Of a stretch of DNA of 64,000 bases, positions 24,501 through 30,128 are shown piece by piece. Under the pieces are notes generated by a model. It saw only the letters and a list, made by a program, of their open reading frames with translations. It had not been told where the DNA came from and did not search any database. How positions within the stretch are numbered: the first letter of the stretch is position 1; each line of letters starts with the position of its first letter. The DNA comes from Alentia gelatinosa (taxonomy: Eukaryota > Annelida > Polychaeta > Phyllodocida > Polynoidae). The stretch spans positions 60,080,841 to 60,144,840 of the forward strand of contig OX465584.1 in NCBI GenBank assembly GCA_950022655.1, read 5' to 3'. Made by a program: the position numbers and the translations under genes.

Positions 24501-26405
24501 AATATCTTATGGTTTATGTTTAGCTATGCCGAATTTAATAATTAGAAGAAACCGAACGAGAGTTAGACTTGACAATGTTTATGCCACGACGGGCAGGTCG
24601 TGTATTAGTACACGAGGTGATAGCCGAGTGTAGTGAGGAGCAGACCTGACCAGAAGTCTAACTCGAGTTCGGTTTCATATTTATCCTACCCCGTCTATGC
24701 TTTTGTATTACTAAAAGATAAATATTGACTCAACGACCAACAGAATTTTTTTCATAGTAGCTGACATCCTGCTCTCTGATTGGTCAATATTGTTATTACT
24801 CTAGTGGCATAAAAACACTTTATGTCACGGCCTGCCACATAAAATTTGCCTATGTTAAGTCTATGGCGGTTTTTTATTAGGGGTTGGATAATGTAGTTTT
24901 CTAATCTCCTTGCCTTGAGATCAGCCTTTGAGGCCCCAACCTTACGCTGGTGTCACTGCATGATTGTATGTGTTTGTCACATACTAGCTCACACCTTAGT
25001 ACCTGTGTCATGCCAAATTATCACCCATTCAGAATTACACTGGTAGTTGGCAAGATTATAAGCATCCAGACATAGATATATGCTGGTTCCCCGGTCATTC
25101 GCTAGGGGGTACTGCGAAATTAGAACTAGCGGCAGGGTAGATTGGCAACCAAACCCTGTCAAATGCTAAGCTGTGAACGGTTCTGAGCAGGCTAAAGGAC
25201 GAAGTCTCAAATTATGATTCTGGTAGAGTCTGCTTGGAGTGTCTCCCGCACATAGAGACAGAGTGAACCAGACCTAGGCATGGAGACTGAAGAGCCCCGA
25301 GAGTGAGATTCTCGTACAGTACTTAACTGAATCCTGCTGATTTTTTTGTGTTTCTCTACAGAGATGTATCATTCTGATGATTTGATTCTAGCTGTACAGA
25401 AAATATAATTTAGAACTGTAGTTTTCCGATCTCCTCTCCTTGAGAAAATGCAATGAGATTCTGATCGCTGATGATCAGCTCAAACACCTGTGTCTTATGA
25501 AATGATTACCACTAGATCTGGGGCCCGTTTCAATAGAATGGGTAACTAAACCACTTAGTGACATGTTTAGTGACGCCAATAGTGACTTGAATAACAGAAA
25601 AAGTTTGGTCGCGTTGCAATAGACATGTCACTAAAGGGGAGGTGTGTCTTGTCACTATTGTGGATGTGTCCCTAGTTTGGGACAACACATGTTGGGTATC
25701 CCACCTCTCATACTCATGTCCTACTGGGAACAAGTGGTGTCAAGGTGAAGGTCACCGCATAAATTAGCGACTGCGCTTGGGTAATTCTACACTGGACACC
25801 AGAGCAGCATTTTCTATGACAAAATTCAAATGTGAATATCACTGGATTGCATGGACCAATATCCTTCATATTTTGCATGTTTATAAGTTGTATGTGTCCC
25901 TAACTGGGGTTAAAGTTTCATACCCTCTCGCTATTATAGACACTATAGTGATAGTGACCCTTTTAGTGACCGGACAGCCACTTCTGAAATGGTACAAGCC
26001 ACTATTTGCGGCTGTCTCTTACCCTATGTCCCACAAACGGTTGTCCCTTAACTATTGCAACGCGAAGTACCGCTATTGTGTCACTAAACCCAATAACGGA
26101 CGTCCTACAGACTATTGAAACGGGTCCCAGGATGGTTTTCCATTCACCCGCTAGTATGTCCATATAAATCGTGAATTGAAAACAATGTCTTGACTTTTCC
26201 TTATCTTATCTTTCTTATCTTACAGCGGTGGGCGTTCCTGTTGAAGCCATCTCCGGAGTGGGGCCCGGCACACAAAGTGTCCCGGATGACGGAGCCCTAC
26301 CAGGGTCACGTGATGGATCAAATCCACTCGGCGGGAAAACTCAAACAAAGCTCCTTCGACAACCCTTCGTTCAACATCGTCTACACCTTCGAAACGAACA
26401 TGTAG
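6387..26405 (+). CDS. SLC6A5-like: SLC6 family Na+/Cl- neurotransmitter transporter, glycine-transporter-like (3' part, 10 exons)
   Basis: Joining 6387-6519, 8379-8513, 11718-11821, 12504-12628, 15295-15407, 18904-19032, 19640-19739, 21076-21185, 23134-23310 and 26226-26405 gives 434 residues in one frame, ending at TAG. Every junction is AG/GT and the phases match (0,0,2,1,0,0,1,0,0). The protein is the TM4-TM12 part of an SLC6 plasma-membrane symporter, a family that takes up small neurotransmitters or amino acids with Na+ and Cl-. Visible hallmarks are RWQLA at the start of TM4, the TM6 unwound region [16 protein letters not shown], the NISTS Cl- site in TM7, LGLDSQF for Na2 in TM8, and the DIEVMIG loop after TM10. 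SLSPAWGG and DQGAGLAF recall GlyT2 more than GABA or monoamine carriers, but the substrate cannot be fixed without TM1 and TM3. The first three TMs are missing; the intron entering 6387 is phase 2, so exons must lie upstream of the window. No frameshift or stop is present. No clear poly(A) signal was found near the stop. Confidence 0.95.
6544..6825. mobile_element. MITE with GGCCTGGCGTCCACC ends and TAA target duplication
   Basis: Inverted ends GGCCTGGCGTCCACCTACTA and TAGTAGGTGGACGCCGGGCC, flanked by TAA on both sides (6541-6543 and 6826-6828). Three-base TWA duplications are typical of PIF/Harbinger transposons, so this is a likely non-autonomous member. Sister copies are at 8003-8285 and 9336-9606. 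Confidence 0.88.
6952..7350. mobile_element. Foldback repeat with CATCCACCTAATACAAA start
   Basis: Contains two direct copies of a roughly 70-bp block (CACCTAATACAAA...GTGTCCATAGAAAACACACA) and ends in a hairpin (GACTGGTTTCAGATAAAAGC and its complement at 7325-7345). Partial relatives are at 36040-36130 and 46532-46796. Confidence 0.7.
7790..8365. repeat. Dispersed repeat split by a MITE
   Basis: CTATATTTACTATATACCCG, CATTTGGC and AACGGTGCGTATTT blocks match 55345-55690 in the same order. In this copy the MITE 8003-8285 interrupts the sequence, so the MITE is younger than the repeat. Confidence 0.7.
8003..8285. mobile_element. MITE, same TAA-type family, copy 2
   Basis: Inverted ends GGCCTGGCGTCCATC and GGTGGACGCCAGGCC; flanks TTA and TTG (one mismatch). 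In inverted orientation inside relative to copy 1. Lies 93 bp before the TM5 exon. Confidence 0.85.
8379..8513 (+). CDS. SLC6A5-like: SLC6 transporter exon: TM5 and start of EL3
   Basis: 45 codons in phase 0 between acceptor ctttgcag and donor GTAATG. It begins [10 protein letters not shown], the highly conserved start of TM5, and continues through RGVTLPGA and YLTPDFSRL of extracellular loop 3. The last 24 bases and the donor are copied about ten times downstream in a 69-bp minisatellite. The acceptor lies just downstream of an older dispersed repeat interrupted by a MITE. Confidence 0.95.
8480..9310 (+). repeat. 69-bp minisatellite copying an exon end plus splice donor
   Basis: The last 24 bases of the TM5 exon (TTCTCCCGCCTCACAAAGGC plus CAAG), the donor GTAATG and about 40 intronic bases recur with a 69-bp period: AAGGCC at 8505, 8574, 8643, 8712, 8781, 8850, 8919, then looser copies to about 9300. 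Several copies keep AAG followed by GTAATG, GTGATT or GTAATT, i.e. potential donors. Confidence 0.9.
9336..9606. mobile_element. MITE, same TAA-type family, copy 3
   Basis: Ends GGCCCGGCGTCCACC and GGTGGACGCCGGGCC with TAA on both sides (9333-9335, 9607-9609). Sits directly after the 69-bp array. Confidence 0.88.
9928..10287. mobile_element. TTAA-flanked MITE (piggyBac-like)
   Basis: TTAACCCTTTCCCTGCAGCA at the left and TGCTGCAGTTAAAGGGTTAA at the right. The TTAA duplication and CCCTTT ends are the signature of piggyBac-type elements. It contains the recurrent block AATGCCTTGAGACAT. Confidence 0.75.
10310..10620. repeat. 63-bp tandem repeat, about 4.5 copies
   Basis: TCAAAGTCTGACTTTTT occurs at 10324, 10387, 10450 and 10513 and again, diverged, near 10606. 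Because 63 is a multiple of three, one frame stays open on the minus strand with a 21-residue period. I do not think it is a gene: no start context and no similarity. Confidence 0.92.
10767..11199. mobile_element. MITE with CTGGGAGCTGTTTC ends
   Basis: Left CTGGGAGCTGTTTCATTAG, right CTTTTGAAACAGCTCCCAG. Same terminal theme as 11314-11558, 25518-26130, 29016-29248 and 41686-42269. No coding region seen. Confidence 0.75.
11314..11558. mobile_element. MITE with 28-bp CTGGGACCTGTTTCACTAG ends
   Basis: Left CTGGGACCTGTTTCACTAGT and right ACTAGTGAAACAGGTCCCAG are exact complements over at least 20 bp. Internal block AGACAGACATGAACAGCAGC is shared with the pair at 41686-42269. Confidence 0.88.
11718..11821 (+). 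CDS. SLC6A5-like: SLC6 transporter exon: TM6 with unwound substrate-site region
   Basis: 34 codons plus two bases, from acceptor gttccag to donor [20 protein letters not shown] carries the Gln and Ser that in GABA transporter GAT1 coordinate chloride from TM6. SPAWGG replaces the GPGFG type seen in GABA and monoamine carriers and is like glycine transporters. The exon ends in [10 protein letters not shown] at the cytoplasmic side. Confidence 0.95.
11822..12503. other. Intron, no element recognised
   Basis: Contains a poly-C run near 12045-12056 and AT-rich sequence. No inverted ends, tandem repeat or coding signal was seen. Confidence 0.6.
12504..12628 (+). CDS. SLC6A5-like: SLC6 transporter exon: TM7
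   Basis: One base completes Lys (YKDA), then 41 codons and one base follow, ending at donor GTCAGT. TM7 contains [10 protein letters not shown]. The Asn and the Ser four residues later match the TM7 chloride ligands known in the family, so the transporter is predicted to be chloride-dependent. [14 protein letters not shown] is the start of extracellular loop 4. A MITE begins about 11 bases after the donor. Confidence 0.95.
12640..13198. mobile_element. MITE with CTGGGCCCCGTTGCTCC ends
   Basis: Left TGGGCCCCGTTGCTCC (12641 on) and right GGAGCAACGGGGCCCAG. The interior carries many GCGGATCG/GCGATCC-type palindromic bits. It starts only about 11 bases after the TM7 exon donor. Confidence 0.8.
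13300..13911. repeat. Giant palindrome: two MITE copies in head-to-head inverted orientation
   Basis: Left arm 13300-13588 and right arm 13621-13911 are reverse complements with few mismatches, around a 32-bp spacer. Each arm is itself a foldback MITE: outer ACCCATGAAAGTTTAGGGTC, a small hairpin around the GCGAAGCCGCG region, and inner terminus GGGGTGAGATAA. A truncated single arm occurs at 32605-32650. Confidence 0.9.
13958..14045. mobile_element. Deleted foldback MITE of the GGGGTGAGATA family
   Basis: GAAACCAACAAGTTTTGGTC at the start, a short palindrome (AGTATAGAGCTCTATACT), and GGAGTGAGATAAA at the end. It looks like an internally deleted relative of 21463-21753. Confidence 0.6.
14054..14381. 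mobile_element. MITE with GACGTTAGGGCCCACCACCC ends
   Basis: Left GACGTTAGGGCCCACCACCC and right GGGTGGTGGGCCCTAACGTC are exact complements. A second internal pair of the same motif (near 14155 and 14320-14330) gives a nested structure. Confidence 0.85.
14795..15082. mobile_element. Foldback MITE, TTATCCTACCCC family (reverse)
   Basis: Hairpin CACGAGTTTGAGTCTGAGTT / complement near 14915-14935, then TTTTATCCTACTCC, CCATGCTAAGCCTATGG and the terminus AGGGGTAGGATAA. Confidence 0.75.
15295..15407 (+). CDS. SLC6A5-like: SLC6 transporter exon: EL4 and first half of TM8
   Basis: Two bases finish a Gly codon, then 37 codons follow, from acceptor cacag to donor [27 protein letters not shown] is the EL4 hairpin that caps the outer vestibule in this family. 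The exon ends LTLGLDSQ, carrying the Asp-Ser of the second sodium site. Phase 0 at the donor. Confidence 0.95.
15502..15832. mobile_element. TTAA-flanked MITE (piggyBac-like)
   Basis: TTAACCCTTTAAGGACG at the left and CGTCCTTAAAGGGTTAA at the right are exact complements, flanked by TTAA. The block ATGATGCCTTGAGGCATCA inside is itself a palindrome and recurs near 590-640, 10255, 32270 and 44445. About 6 bp later the 46-bp array starts. Confidence 0.85.
15838..16400. repeat. 46-bp minisatellite, about 12 copies
   Basis: Unit core CCAGTCCCTGCATCCTATGG followed by CTACCCTCCTCGCTGGGATA. As 46 is one more than a multiple of three, the three plus frames read the same 46-residue cycle, so all are open together. 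The long frames here are a consequence of the repeat and not evidence of a gene. Confidence 0.95.
16730..16930 (-). mobile_element. Degraded SINE fragment (minus)
   Basis: CATAGACATAGTATGAGAAGGAT, GGCCTTTGATATAGCAGTA and GTTGGCTGCAGT blocks match the SINE copies at 58606-59060 and 61560-61988, but the tRNA-like head is lost. Confidence 0.55.
17030..17345. repeat. Inverted/duplicated blocks, degenerate element
   Basis: GGGCCCCTTTAATAATCTGG, TCGTACATTCAGACCC and GACCCAGGGACGA recur in altered form at 17235-17340 (GTACATGAAGACC, GACACAGGGACGA). Probably an old MITE with an internal duplication. Confidence 0.4.
17354..17655. mobile_element. MITE with GCCCATCTACCGATTT ends
   Basis: Left GCCCATCTACCGATTT and right AAATCGGTAGATGGGC are exact complements around about 270 bp without coding sequence. 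Confidence 0.8.
18558..18696. repeat. Hairpin with about 33-bp arms
   Basis: TTGTTAACCTAATTGGGACA with GCTCCTCGTA is repeated in reverse complement at 18664-18696; an inner pair (GTTACTCTCG/CGAGAGTAAC) extends the stem. Confidence 0.8.
18904..19032 (+). CDS. SLC6A5-like: SLC6 transporter exon: end of TM8 and TM9
   Basis: 43 codons in phase 0, acceptor ttggcag and donor [25 protein letters not shown] is the end of TM8 and the intracellular link. [19 protein letters not shown] is TM9, followed by CTR at the start of the next loop. Confidence 0.94.
19033..19639. other. Intron with low-complexity tracts
   Basis: A-rich and C-rich runs at about 19495-19570. No element or coding signal recognised. 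Confidence 0.6.
19640..19739 (+). CDS. SLC6A5-like: SLC6 transporter exon: TM10
   Basis: 33 codons plus one base, acceptor ctcctgcag and donor [24 protein letters not shown] is the family's (G)xYxxxLxDxYAAS motif at the outer end of TM10. The exon ends SLVIGWVY. The last 22 bases plus the donor are the seed of a 41-bp tandem array that fills much of the following intron. Confidence 0.95.
19718..20625 (+). repeat. 41-bp minisatellite copying an exon end plus splice donor, split by a MITE
   Basis: The last 22 bases of the TM10 exon (TTAGTCATTGGTTGGGTGTA plus CG) and the donor GTGAGTGTTT repeat every 41 bp, starting at 19718, 19759, 19800 and on. About six copies precede and about eight follow a foldback MITE at 19981-20284. 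Most copies keep a consensus-like GGTGAGTGT donor. Confidence 0.92.
19981..20284. mobile_element. Foldback MITE inserted inside the 41-bp array
   Basis: TTATCCTACCCCTAATATAA at the left and CCAGTTTTACGATAG at the right, with GGTAGGATAAAATCAAAACC internal. Full relatives are at 23901-24267 and, reversed, 53863-54240. Confidence 0.82.
21076..21185 (+). CDS. SLC6A5-like: SLC6 transporter exon: IL5 and first half of TM11
   Basis: Two bases finish Gly, then 36 codons follow, from acceptor cacacag to donor [22 protein letters not shown] matches the conserved amphipathic IL5 segment (RFxxDIExMIG). [10 protein letters not shown] opens TM11. The intron after it contains the 39-bp acceptor-copy array. 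Confidence 0.94.
21463..21753. mobile_element. Foldback MITE, GGGGTGAGATA family, copy
   Basis: Matches 1797-2085 block for block: GAAACCAACAGGTTTTGGTC, GGAGTGATATGAACGAGGC, ACGAGTTGCTTTCTGTATTT, CTGTACACACTAAAAGAGTG, ending GGAGTGAGATAAAG. Confidence 0.8.
21781..21918. mobile_element. Short Tc1/mariner (pogo-like) MITE
   Basis: Begins TA-CAGTAGAACCCTG and ends GTTTTGCTG-TA. The ends are partly complementary and flanked by TA, the duplication of Tc1/mariner elements. A CAGTAGAACCCTG end also occurs at 59427. Confidence 0.5.
22003..22125. repeat. Imperfect hairpin
   Basis: AGATTTCGGAGCAGAACAAG / complement near 22100-22120 and AAACCCGTGCTAAC / TTAATACGGGTTT form a stem of roughly 45 bp with mismatches. 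Confidence 0.6.
22245..23133 (+). repeat. 39-bp minisatellite copying a splice acceptor plus exon start
   Basis: The 3' end of the intron (TGACTGTATTTCTGTTTCAG) and the first 19 bases of the TM11-TM12 exon (TTCCTACTGGTATTTAACT) repeat every 39 bp. About 13 near-identical copies lie at 22610-23133 and more diverged ones from 22245. The array has no stop from 22606 and reads in frame into the exon, with a 13-residue period [13 protein letters not shown]. Confidence 0.95.
23134..23310 (+). CDS. SLC6A5-like: SLC6 transporter exon: second half of TM11, EL6 and TM12
   Basis: 59 codons in phase 0, donor GTAAGT. I chose the last acceptor (tgtttcag before TTCCTACTGG) because it restores the normal TM11 length after the previous exon. 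At least 13 nearly identical acceptors lie upstream in frame. [13 protein letters not shown] completes TM11; [20 protein letters not shown] is TM12; the end reaches the cytoplasmic tail. Confidence 0.9.
23500..23865. repeat. Dispersed repeat, copy 1
   Basis: CTGTCTGAGTCTAGGATCCAA, GTGATTGGTCATGGTCAGC and GATAGTGAAGGGATAGTTTT blocks match 36925-37245 in the same order and orientation. No inverted ends seen. Confidence 0.8.
23901..24267. mobile_element. Foldback MITE, TTATCCTACCCC family, about 367 bp
   Basis: TTATCCTTCCCCTAATATAA to CCGGTTTTACGATAG. Contains inverted blocks CGTATGTCGCATACGG and CGCATGCGACT/AGTCGTCGCATACG. The minus-strand copy at 53863-54240 is closely similar along its whole length. 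Confidence 0.85.
24545..24892. mobile_element. Foldback MITE, related to TTATCCTACCCC family
   Basis: Hairpin with arms GAAACCGAACGAGAGTTAGAC and GTCTAACTCGAGTTCGGTTTC, then TTTATCCTACCCCG and the terminus TTAGGGGTTGGATAA. Similar architecture to 14795-15082. Confidence 0.8.
25518..26130. mobile_element. MITE with CTGGGGCCCGTTTCAATAG ends, about 610 bp
   Basis: Left GGGCCCGTTTCAATAG, right CTATTGAAACGGGTCCCAG. Internal TAGTGAC/GTCACTA motifs are frequent. An open frame inside (25777-26118) has no recognisable similarity. Ends about 95 bp before the last transporter exon. Confidence 0.82.
26226..26405 (+). CDS. SLC6A5-like: SLC6 transporter last exon: cytoplasmic C-tail and stop
   Basis: 59 codons then TAG, acceptor tcttacag. 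[21 protein letters not shown] fits the family's P-x-x-x-WGP tail motif after TM12. The final residues TFETNM end in T-N-M, which fits a class I PDZ-binding consensus (S/T-x-hydrophobic). That is an inference from the consensus only. The 3' UTR begins at 26406; its length is unknown. Confidence 0.93.
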   Translation, partial: RWAFLLKPSPEWGPAHKVSRMTEPYQGHVMDQIHSAGKLKQSSFDNPSFNIVYTFETNM

Positions 26406-27372
26406 CATCCAGATACGTTGTAGACTGGAAGTCTAGACTTGATTGGAGTACGACAATACAGAGAAAGGTACCAACAAAGATCCAGAACCCCTGGGAAGCC
26501 CACTCAATATTGTGCAACGTTGTGCCTATGAGACGAACTCGTTTTCAAGATACAGGGAAGGTGGGCTTCCGGTTATCCATTTGACGCTCGCCTTGAGCCG
26601 TGAATACGCCGTCTGGTGAATGGTGGCCGTACTACAGGCTAGGAATTATCATGCCAGAAGTGTGAACCGGATGTTTTGCTCCACTGTAGGAACCGCGCAT
26701 GTGCACCACTAGTTAACAGTGCTGCACAGCCAGTGGGCTCTCCGGGGGTTCTCGTTCTCTGGTACTAAAAAGGCTCTCTGCAGTAGCCTAACGTGTGTGC
26801 AACATGTGTTTGGAGAGTGACCATCTGCAATGGTGGAGAGTGGACATTTCAATGAATGATGAAGGCAGACGATATTTTTCCTCTGCCATATTTGCTCGCT
26901 TGTATCTGGTGGTCCCCCTAAAGAGGATATATTAGGGGGAGGCTATTCTCATTCAAATTGCTCTGCTACATGTATGCAGTTGAAGGGCGTTGTAGGGGAG
27001 TTTTGAATGATTTCAAAATGGCGCCAAATCTGGTTGTCTATCAGTGTGTTCCTGGAAAACCACGCATAGAAGGATGGTGCTCAAAGGAAGGAGGCTGAAA
27101 ATGTCTGTCACGGAGGAAAGCCTCCGCCATATTGGATTTCTCTACATCTTTGCAAAGCTTACAAGAAGCGATGGCTAACTGCATGTCGCCTAAATCTGCT
27201 TTACATTATATAATGATGCTTCGTAAAGGCATTTGACACAAACAAGCAATATTGAATTAACAGACTGTTGACAGAAGTGGTGTATGTGAAATGTGTATCT
27301 TGCCATTAGAGCTAAAGATTGCCATTGAATCTCTGCTATGAATATGGGAGCAGGCTCTACTGGGATAAAGCT
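26406..27372. other. 3' UTR / 3' flank of the SLC6 gene
   Basis: Starts directly after the TAG stop. Moderately GC-rich for about 700 bp, which may be 3' UTR. I saw no AATAAA within the first 1.5 kb, so the transcript end is undetermined. Confidence 0.5.
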
Positions 27373-27759
27373 ATTTTCCACTGGCCGATTATTCACCACC
27401 GATCTGCATTCGGGAACCACCGATCGGATTTTTTGGTTATACCGACGCCGGATCGGTGAATGGAAACAGGCATGCAGAGAAGTGCTCGCCGATTGATTAT
27501 GCATGGATTATGCAATGAGGCCACCACTGACCTACTTCTTCGCCTTCTAACAGAATCAAAGGGGATTGAAATTGTCGGTGACGGTCATTGAGTTTGGAGG
27601 ACTATTCCGTTGGTATGGACCTGTCAAATGCGGCAGAGACAAAGCATACACAGTAGCTTCCCCGATTTTTGGACACAAACGTGCAATCGTTGGCCACCGC
27701 CAACCGACTATACAGAAAGTTCAATCAATCAGTATCGTTTTCATCGGCCAGTGGAAAAT
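27373..27759. mobile_element. MITE with ATTTTCCACTGGCCGA ends
   Basis: Left ATTTTCCACTGGCCGAT, right ATCGGCCAGTGGAAAAT. Internal CACCGATCTGCATTCGGGAA resembles CACCGATCTACAGTCAGGAA of the MITE at 1337-1620, so the two are one family. Confidence 0.82.
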
Positions 27760-28116
27760 GGCGTATATATAATGTATTCATGAGAGGTGTCACAGCACAG
27801 AGCCTACCCTGTTTCCCCTGAATCACAGGGAGTTCCAGTGCGAACCGTCAGATGGCGCTACTGGTCGGGGCCGACCTCCCTGATATTCCACTCCATGACA
27901 ACCCACAGGGATGGGCGCCACATGTGTGGGCATCATGGCCTGTTGGCTGCGCTCATGCCATATATTAGCACCTTGCTATGTTATTTAATCTCAGACAAAT
28001 GATGAGAGCAAGCTGAACTTCTGGTAGAAATTATCTCCATTCCTCATAAATAGAATGTATAGAATTTTAACATGTGATATACCATAGTCTGCGTATAAAG
28101 TAGGTAGGTATATATT

Positions 28117-28405
28117 TTTTAGAGGAAACCAATGGAAGTGGTTTGGGTTGGCTTATATGCTATTATTCCGTAGTAATTTCACGAGACAAATCCAAGTGAA
28201 ATAAAATAGCAATCAAACAAGTGGAATATCAGTCAACCTTAACCACTGGAATAAGTGTAAGATTTTATCCCACCACTGAGTTCTATCAAGAAAATCATTA
28301 AACTATATTAAAAAAGAGAGGATGGGTAGTTTTTTCAAGCTACTCGACAGAGGTTGGGTACAAGCTTCCCATGCTAAATCTCTGGAGAGATAATTATACT
28401 TATCT
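28117..28405. mobile_element. Diverged foldback MITE
   Basis: AGAGGAAACCAATGGAAGTG start, hairpin region, TTTTATCCCACCAC in the middle and a closing TTATCTCACTC. Fits the layout of the GGGGTGAGATA family but is diverged. Confidence 0.45.
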
Positions 28406-29015
28406 CACTCTATAGCGATGATGTCACAATTTTATCCAATTAGCATCACATTTGACAATTTTGCCAAAGTTTGCCTCCTGGACAGATGAATATGGACCCT
28501 ACATTGCCAATTGGACTCTTATGCTTTACTGTGAGCCAACAAGCTACAATAGAATCATGCATATTGGGACACTTTTTTCCAATTCAAAGTGTCCCCTTAA
28601 GTGAAGTGTCCCCTTAAGTGAGGTAAAACTAAGCATTTAAAAGAAGGAATAATAATTACATTCCGATCAAAAGTATGTGTATCCCTTAAGTGGTGTTCTA
28701 GTCTCATTTTTTTAAATATGATTATTTGGCCACTAGTTATTCAGATATTCTTTTGATCATTTAAAATGAGGTGACATGAAATGGAAACAGTGGTAGATTA
28801 ATTCCTGTAAAGGGATCACTACTTTTATTTGTTCAACCCAATCTGAACTTTTAAATCCAGTATGATATTTTATAAAGAAATGTTTTATTTGCTGGTGGAG
28901 ATGCCATAAAAGTCATACCGAATCAAAACGTAACAATGTTTTGGTCGATAATTCACCCCACAGCCTACATGAGACATATTAGTATAGCTTGGACAATATT
29001 CACATATAGAAAACA

Positions 29016-29248
29016 GGGAGCTGTTTCCAAAGTCGGGAGGGTGCTAAACGAGAGTCCTCACCACCAAAGCGAGAGCTAACAATGGCACTTGAAGCGTTGT
29101 TGTCGAGGTGGAGGTGCCGCTCGCTATTGGGTATTGGTAACGGTTTTGCTGCTGCTTTGATTCAAAGTGCTCCTCGCTGTTGCGGCCTCTCGCTTTGAAA
29201 AGAGACGTGCCGCTGGCAAGACTTCACTCGACTTTTGAAACAGCTCCC
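29016..29248. mobile_element. MITE with GGGAGCTGTTTC ends
   Basis: Left GGGAGCTGTTTCCAAAGTCG, right CGACTTTTGAAACAGCTCCC. Same family as 10767-11199. Confidence 0.75.
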
Positions 29249-29657
29249 AAACTTGTATGGCACAGTGTGCAATGCACAGTGAGGAGAAATGTTAATCAGC
29301 AGGAAATGCTCCCCGGTGAATCCCTACGTGGAAATAGTGATATCATAAAAAGGGTTTACAATCTGTACCAGGATGAAAAGCAGAGGGATTCAATGCTAGT
29401 CTATGCCACTCAAAATATTGGTGAATCTGTCTGAGAGAATATATACAATTTATAGTGTGCTTAGCAAAGGCTAATTCCATTTATCTGAATTATGTCCCAA
29501 TCCTGATCAGGCCATGTTCGGTTCAGATCAGGGCTAAAGCAGCGCCCCGATTAAGGCCCAAGTTGTGATCGGCACTAAATCCAGCCAAATGGAATCAAGC
29601 CTTAAAGAAGCTATCATCATTTTGATTATGGATGTATTTGTAATGCATATGGTTGTA

Positions 29658-30128
29658 ACCCGGCGTTTACACTAGATGACTGAAAATGTTATAACTGTAG
29701 ATTGCTTATTGAAAACAATCATCAGACGGTGTTCGATGGTGTAATACCATCACCAAGAATCGTCAACCCAAGAAGTACATCAAATATTTACGCTTGACAA
29801 TTCATCATATTGAAATGAGCAATATTTCCTTCTGTTCACCGAACCTAGGGTTTACAATTGATGATCATAGGTTACGATTCTTATTGCCGGTGAAAACGTG
29901 TTATGCACAAAATTGCGATTGTCGACACAAAACACATGTTTATTGCCAAAAGGTGAGGGGGTTGACGACTGAGGTTAACAGAATCGACAGGTAATTAAAG
30001 CCATTTGAAATAGTCATCAGCCTAAAATTGTTTACACTAAACGATTTCTAGTCATCAACGATGCAAAGTCGTCTGGTAGTGCTAAATTCAGGAATCATCA
30101 CCTATTATCGTCCAGTGTAAACGCCAGG
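29658..30128. mobile_element. MITE with CCCGGCGTTTACACTAG ends
   Basis: Left CCCGGCGTTTACACTAGA, right TCCAGTGTAAACGCCAGG. An inner palindrome sits at ATGGTGTAATACCAT. The right half recurs at 41130-41393, and a left end alone at 44583-44600. Confidence 0.75.

Noticed and set aside
26220..26408. 62-residue minus frame over the last transporter exon
   Set aside because: Antisense shadow of the real coding exon.
28199..28204. AATAAA as poly(A) signal of the transporter gene
   Set aside because: It lies 1.8 kb after the stop inside a diverged MITE; too weak to assign.
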